Part shown: piece by piece, positions 61,080 to 64,000 of the stretch
Layout: each line of letters starts with the position of its first letter
How positions within the stretch are numbered: the stretch's first letter is position 1
Assembly: GCA_016125255.1 (NCBI GenBank)
Contig: WGMD01000029.1
Span: forward strand, 124,001 to 188,000
Reading direction: 5' to 3'
Origin: Planctomycetota bacterium
Lineage (GTDB): Bacteria; Planctomycetota; Phycisphaerae; Phycisphaerales; Zrk34
Length of the DNA stretch: 64,000 bases
Position numbers and translations under genes: made by a program
Notes under the pieces: generated by a model
What the model saw: only the letters and a program-made list of their open reading frames with translations
Told to the model about the DNA's origin: nothing
Databases searched by the model: none

Positions 61080-63647
61080 ATGGAACCGAGTCTCATGCCC
61101 CCTGCCGCCTCGCAGCCCCCGGCGTTCTGGCGTTGCCCGTCGCTGCCGGGTTACTTCGACGAAGTGACCGCCGGCGGCGAAGCGATTCGACCGGCGTGGA
61201 AACCGTTCATCAGCGCCATCGAAAAGATCGGCCCCGAGGAACTGGCCCGCCGCTGGGAACAGGGCCGCCGACTCATCCAGGAAAACGGCGTCACCTACAA
61301 CGTCTACGACGAAACCGGCGGGCTCAATCGGCCGTGGCAACTTGACGCCGTGCCATTGATGATCGGGGCGGACGAATGGGCGTACATCGAGGCGGCCATC
61401 GCGCAGCGCGCTTCCCTGCTCAATCATGTGCTCAACGACGTGTACGGTCCGCGGCGGCTCCTGGCGGAGCACGTCATGCCGCCGGAGCTGCTCTACGCCA
61501 CCGAGTCCTTTCACCGCGCCGCCAGCGGGTTCGATGTGCCCGGCGATGTGCGCCTGCACTTTTACGCCGCCGACATCGCGCGGGCGCCGACGGGACACTG
61601 GTGGGTCGTCAATGACCGCACGCAGGCGCCGTCCGGCTCGGGGTACGCCCTCGAAAACCGGCTGGTCATGACACGCTCGCTGCCCGATGTGTTCCGCGAC
61701 TGTCAGGTGCATCGCCTCGCTGAATTCTTTTCGAAGCTGCGCGATCTGCTGGCCGCGCTCGCCCCCGCGCACAAGGACCGACCGCGCATCGTTCTGCTCA
61801 CCCCCGGGGCCTACAACGAAACGTATTTCGAACACGCGTACCTCGCCCGCTATCTGGGCTATCCCCTCGTCGAGCCCGGTGATCTGACGGTGCGCGGCGG
61901 ACGGGTATACCTCAAAACGCTCAACGGCCTGCTGCCCGTCGATGTCATCCTTCGCCGACTCGACGACGGATATTGCGACCCCTTGGAGCTGCGCGAGGAT
62001 TCGCTGCTCGGCGTGCCCGGCCTCGTGCAGGCGGCGCGCTCCGGCACCGTCGTCATCGCCAATAGTCTCGGGTCCGGCGCCGTGGAGAACCCGGCGCTGA
62101 TGGCGTTTTTGCCGGGACTTTGCCGCAAAGTGCTCGGGGAAGAGTTGAAGATGCCTTCCGTCGCCACATGGTGGTGCGGTCAGCCCGATGCGGTGAGGTA
62201 TGTATCGGAGCATCTGGAGGACCTGGTGGTCAAGTCGGCGTTTTTGAGCGACCCCGGCGAGCCGATCTTCGGCGAACAGCTCACGGACGCGTCGCGCGCC
62301 GCGCTGCTCAAGCGCATCGCCGCCGCGCCCTACCGCTTCGTCGGACAGGAGCGCGTGCGGCTCTCGACCGCGCCGGCGTGGGTGCAGGGCGAGATGCAGC
62401 CGCGCCATCTGATGCTGCGCGTCTTCGCCGTCGCCGGACTCGACGGACAATACCGTGTCATGCCCGGCGGGCTGACGCGCGTCAGCGGATCGCGCGATTC
62501 GAGTCTGGTGAGCATGCAGAGCGGCGGCGGAAGCAAGGACACATGGGTCCTGAGCGACAAGCCCGTCGAGCACTTCTCGCTGCTGCGCATGGGCGAGCGT
62601 TCGACGGAGCTGACGCGGCAGGGCTTCATCCTCCCGTCGCGCGTGGCGGACAATCTTTACTGGATGGGCCGCTACGCCGAACGCATCGAAAACACCGTGC
62701 GCGTCATCCGATGCGCCCTTCAGCGATTGACCGACGAATCGGAATTCGACGACGCCGACGAACTGCCCTGGCTCATCGACGTGCTCGTCGATCAGGGCCG
62801 CATGCTCGGCGGGATCGAGCCCGAGGACGTCTACAAGCAGATCGCCACGCTCGGCGAGCAGCTCATCAGCGTGCTTTTCGACGGGGAGCGCCCGTTGAGC
62901 GTGCGCGGGGATGTGCAGCGCGTGTCGCGCACGGCTTCGATCGTGCGCGATCGCATTTCGATTGATGCGTGGCGCATCCTCAATCGGCTCGAGCAGCAGT
63001 TCGTCGCCCCCGCCGGCAACCTCGCCGTGCGGCTCGACGCGACGTTCCACATTCTCGACGACGCCATTCTGACGCTCACCGCCTTCAACGGGCAGACTAT
63101 CGAAGGCATGACCCATGAAAAGGGCTGGCGCTTCCTCGACATCGGGCGGCGCATCGAGCGATCGCTGGCGGTGCTGGGGCTCATGCGTCACGCCATGCTG
63201 CACGCCGACGGAGCGGAAGGTCAGCGGATGCAGTCGATGCTCGAAATCGCCAATAACGCCATGACCTACCGCTCGCGGTATCAGACCTCCGTGCAGGCGG
63301 CTCCGGTGCTCGACCTGCTCGTGCTCGACGAATCGAATCCGCGCTCGCTGGCGTACCAGATGGTCGCGCTGGATGAGCACATCAACGACCTCGTCGGGGC
63401 CGGGGCGATGACGCAGCGCAACGAGCAGCAGCGGCAGATCATGCGGCTGCTCTCGACCGTGCGCCTTACCGAAGTTGACGTATTGGCGCGGCCCAATGCG
63501 AAGAACCAGAGGGCGGCGTTGGCCCATCTGATCGATCGGCTTCAGACGGAGATCGCGGAATTGTCGAAGCTTTTGACGTTGACTTATCTGAGCCATGCGC
63601 GGGCGTCGCGCCATCTGAGCGATCTGGGCGTGGAGCGTCCGTCATGA
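61080..63647 (+). CDS. circularly permuted ATP-grasp type 2 plus alpha-E domain fusion
   Basis: 855 residues from the ATG at 61080, which has AAGGA overlapping it; starts at 61047 and 61095 are also possible. The N-terminal 500 residues are CP_ATPgrasp_2 (DUF404/DUF407): ENGVTYNVYDETGGLNRPW, PRIVLLTPGAYNETYFEHAY and VANSLGSGAVENPAL-like (IANSLGSGAVENPALMAFLP). The C-terminal 320 are the helical alpha-E (DUF403) domain: ADNLYWMGRYAERIENTVRV and SNPRSLAYQM. In other bacteria these are separate or fused and lie with transglutaminase-like genes. They are proposed to be a peptide-bond-forming system. Stop overlaps the next start by 4 bp. Confidence 0.9.
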   Translation: MEPSLMPPAASQPPAFWRCPSLPGYFDEVTAGGEAIRPAWKPFISAIEKIGPEELARRWEQGRRLIQENGVTYNVYDETGGLNRPWQLDAVPLMIGADEWAYIEAAIAQRASLLNHVLNDVYGPRRLLAEHVMPPELLYATESFHRAASGFDVPGDVRLHFYAADIARAPTGHWWVVNDRTQAPSGSGYALENRLVMTRSLPDVFRDCQVHRLAEFFSKLRDLLAALAPAHKDRPRIVLLTPGAYNETYFEHAYLARYLGYPLVEPGDLTVRGGRVYLKTLNGLLPVDVILRRLDDGYCDPLELREDSLLGVPGLVQAARSGTVVIANSLGSGAVENPALMAFLPGLCRKVLGEELKMPSVATWWCGQPDAVRYVSEHLEDLVVKSAFLSDPGEPIFGEQLTDASRAALLKRIAAAPYRFVGQERVRLSTAPAWVQGEMQPRHLMLRVFAVAGLDGQYRVMPGGLTRVSGSRDSSLVSMQSGGGSKDTWVLSDKPVEHFSLLRMGERSTELTRQGFILPSRVADNLYWMGRYAERIENTVRVIRCALQRLTDESEFDDADELPWLIDVLVDQGRMLGGIEPEDVYKQIATLGEQLISVLFDGERPLSVRGDVQRVSRTASIVRDRISIDAWRILNRLEQQFVAPAGNLAVRLDATFHILDDAILTLTAFNGQTIEGMTHEKGWRFLDIGRRIERSLAVLGLMRHAMLHADGAEGQRMQSMLEIANNAMTYRSRYQTSVQAAPVLDLLVLDESNPRSLAYQMVALDEHINDLVGAGAMTQRNEQQRQIMRLLSTVRLTEVDVLARPNAKNQRAALAHLIDRLQTEIAELSKLLTLTYLSHARASRHLSDLGVERPS

Positions 63648-64000
63648 TGTACCGCATCACGCACAAGACGGTGTACGACTATTCGGAGCCGGCGCTGAAC
63701 TGTCAGAACAAGGTGCATCTGACGCCGCGCGATCTGCCGTATCAGCGGCGGCACCGGCACGCCTTGAACATCCGACCGACGCCCGAATCGATGTCGCCCT
63801 TCACCGACTTTTTCGGCAACGCCGCCGTATCGTTCAACATCGATCAGCCGCATGACATGCTCGTGATTCAAAGCGTCAGCCGCATCGAAGTGCTCGATCG
63901 GCCGACGCCCCCGCTGGGCGACTCGCTGCCGTGGGAGGAGGCGGCGAAGATCATCGCCAAGGCCGATTCGCCCGAGTGCATCGACGCGTATCAGTACGTG
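63644..64000 (+). CDS. transglutaminase-like protein, N-terminal part (runs off the window)
   Basis: 119 codons open to the last base. Starts MMYRITHKTVYDYSEPALNC, then QNKVHLTPRDLPYQRRHRHA, and SPFTDFFGNAAVSFNID: a bacterial transglutaminase N-terminal beta-domain, as at the start of the gene at 57690. The catalytic core must lie beyond the window. It overlaps the ATP-grasp/alpha-E stop by 4 bp (ATGA), so it is the third gene of the same operon. Confidence 0.88.
   Translation, partial: MMYRITHKTVYDYSEPALNCQNKVHLTPRDLPYQRRHRHALNIRPTPESMSPFTDFFGNAAVSFNIDQPHDMLVIQSVSRIEVLDRPTPPLGDSLPWEEAAKIIAKADSPECIDAYQYV

Noticed and set aside
59721-63614. 1297-residue minus-strand open frame
   Set aside because: It is antisense to the transglutaminase and ATP-grasp genes, both with clear family motifs; the antisense product is Arg/His-rich and shows none.
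1-64000. tRNA, rRNA and SRP RNA genes
   Set aside because: Looked for in intergenic gaps, including next to ffh; none recognised by eye. A covariance-model scan (tRNAscan, Infernal) would settle this.

Overview
The window is GC-rich chromosomal DNA that reads as a member of the Planctomycetota, most likely a Phycisphaerae-type lineage. The evidence is the combination of families: a paired DUF1549/DUF1553 protein and DUF1501 protein, a large PVC-type CxxCH dehydrogenase with HEAT repeats, a prepilin-like protein with the planctomycete-style N-terminus, a short ECF sigma factor followed by a FecR-like membrane protein, PEP-CTERM-type C-termini, a secreted sulfatase, a DUF1080 protein, and Tat-exported Gfo/Idh and SGNH proteins. 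No rRNA or tRNA genes and no CRISPR array were seen. Genus cannot be fixed from the sequence alone.

Layout. 1-6636: signalling genes (two PP2C/SpoIIE phosphatases around a Ser/Thr kinase), mutY and a lipoprotein. 6722-12023: secreted carbohydrate-related enzymes (DUF1080, sulfatase, Gfo/Idh) around guaA. 12316-14738: a c-di-GMP-related group (free-standing MshEN/T2SSE_N-like domain, a GGDEF cyclase with a degenerate receiver domain, a short receiver-like protein). 14797-24393: housekeeping and metabolism (class V aminotransferase, fused ABC permease, aldo/keto reductase, HAD hydrolase, SGNH hydrolase, hydroxyacid dehydrogenase, HEAT protein, MEMO/AmrB). 24441-40313: a surface-polysaccharide region with three glycosyltransferases and two Kdo/WaaP-like kinases. 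It is interrupted by a DUF433/DUF5615 toxin-antitoxin pair, whose toxin is frameshifted, and by an internally deleted transposase. Its core is a tight nine-gene CDP-sugar operon at 29816-38299. 40379-41854: ffh. 41975-46420: sigma factor, FecR-like protein, PEP-CTERM-like protein and prepilin. 46601-57471: PSD1/DUF1501 pair, a repeat-built PEP-CTERM protein, a NagB/PIG-L fusion and the PVC heme protein. 57690-64000: a transglutaminase, ATP-grasp/alpha-E, transglutaminase operon that runs off the window end.

The most interesting candidates for something undescribed are three. First, the CDP-sugar operon, which couples CDP-4-keto-6-deoxyglucose formation to C-methylation, epimerisation and transamination. 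It also carries an ATP-grasp ligase and an odd fusion of a tyrosine-phosphatase-like domain to an SDR domain that has lost its cofactor glycines and its YxxxK dyad. Second, a secreted 588-residue protein made almost wholly of tandem copies of the two signature motifs of DUF1559-type pilin-like proteins. Third, a set of perfect intergenic inverted repeats (16 to 24 bp arms) sitting just behind stop codons. All functions are read from motifs by eye; no database search was run.
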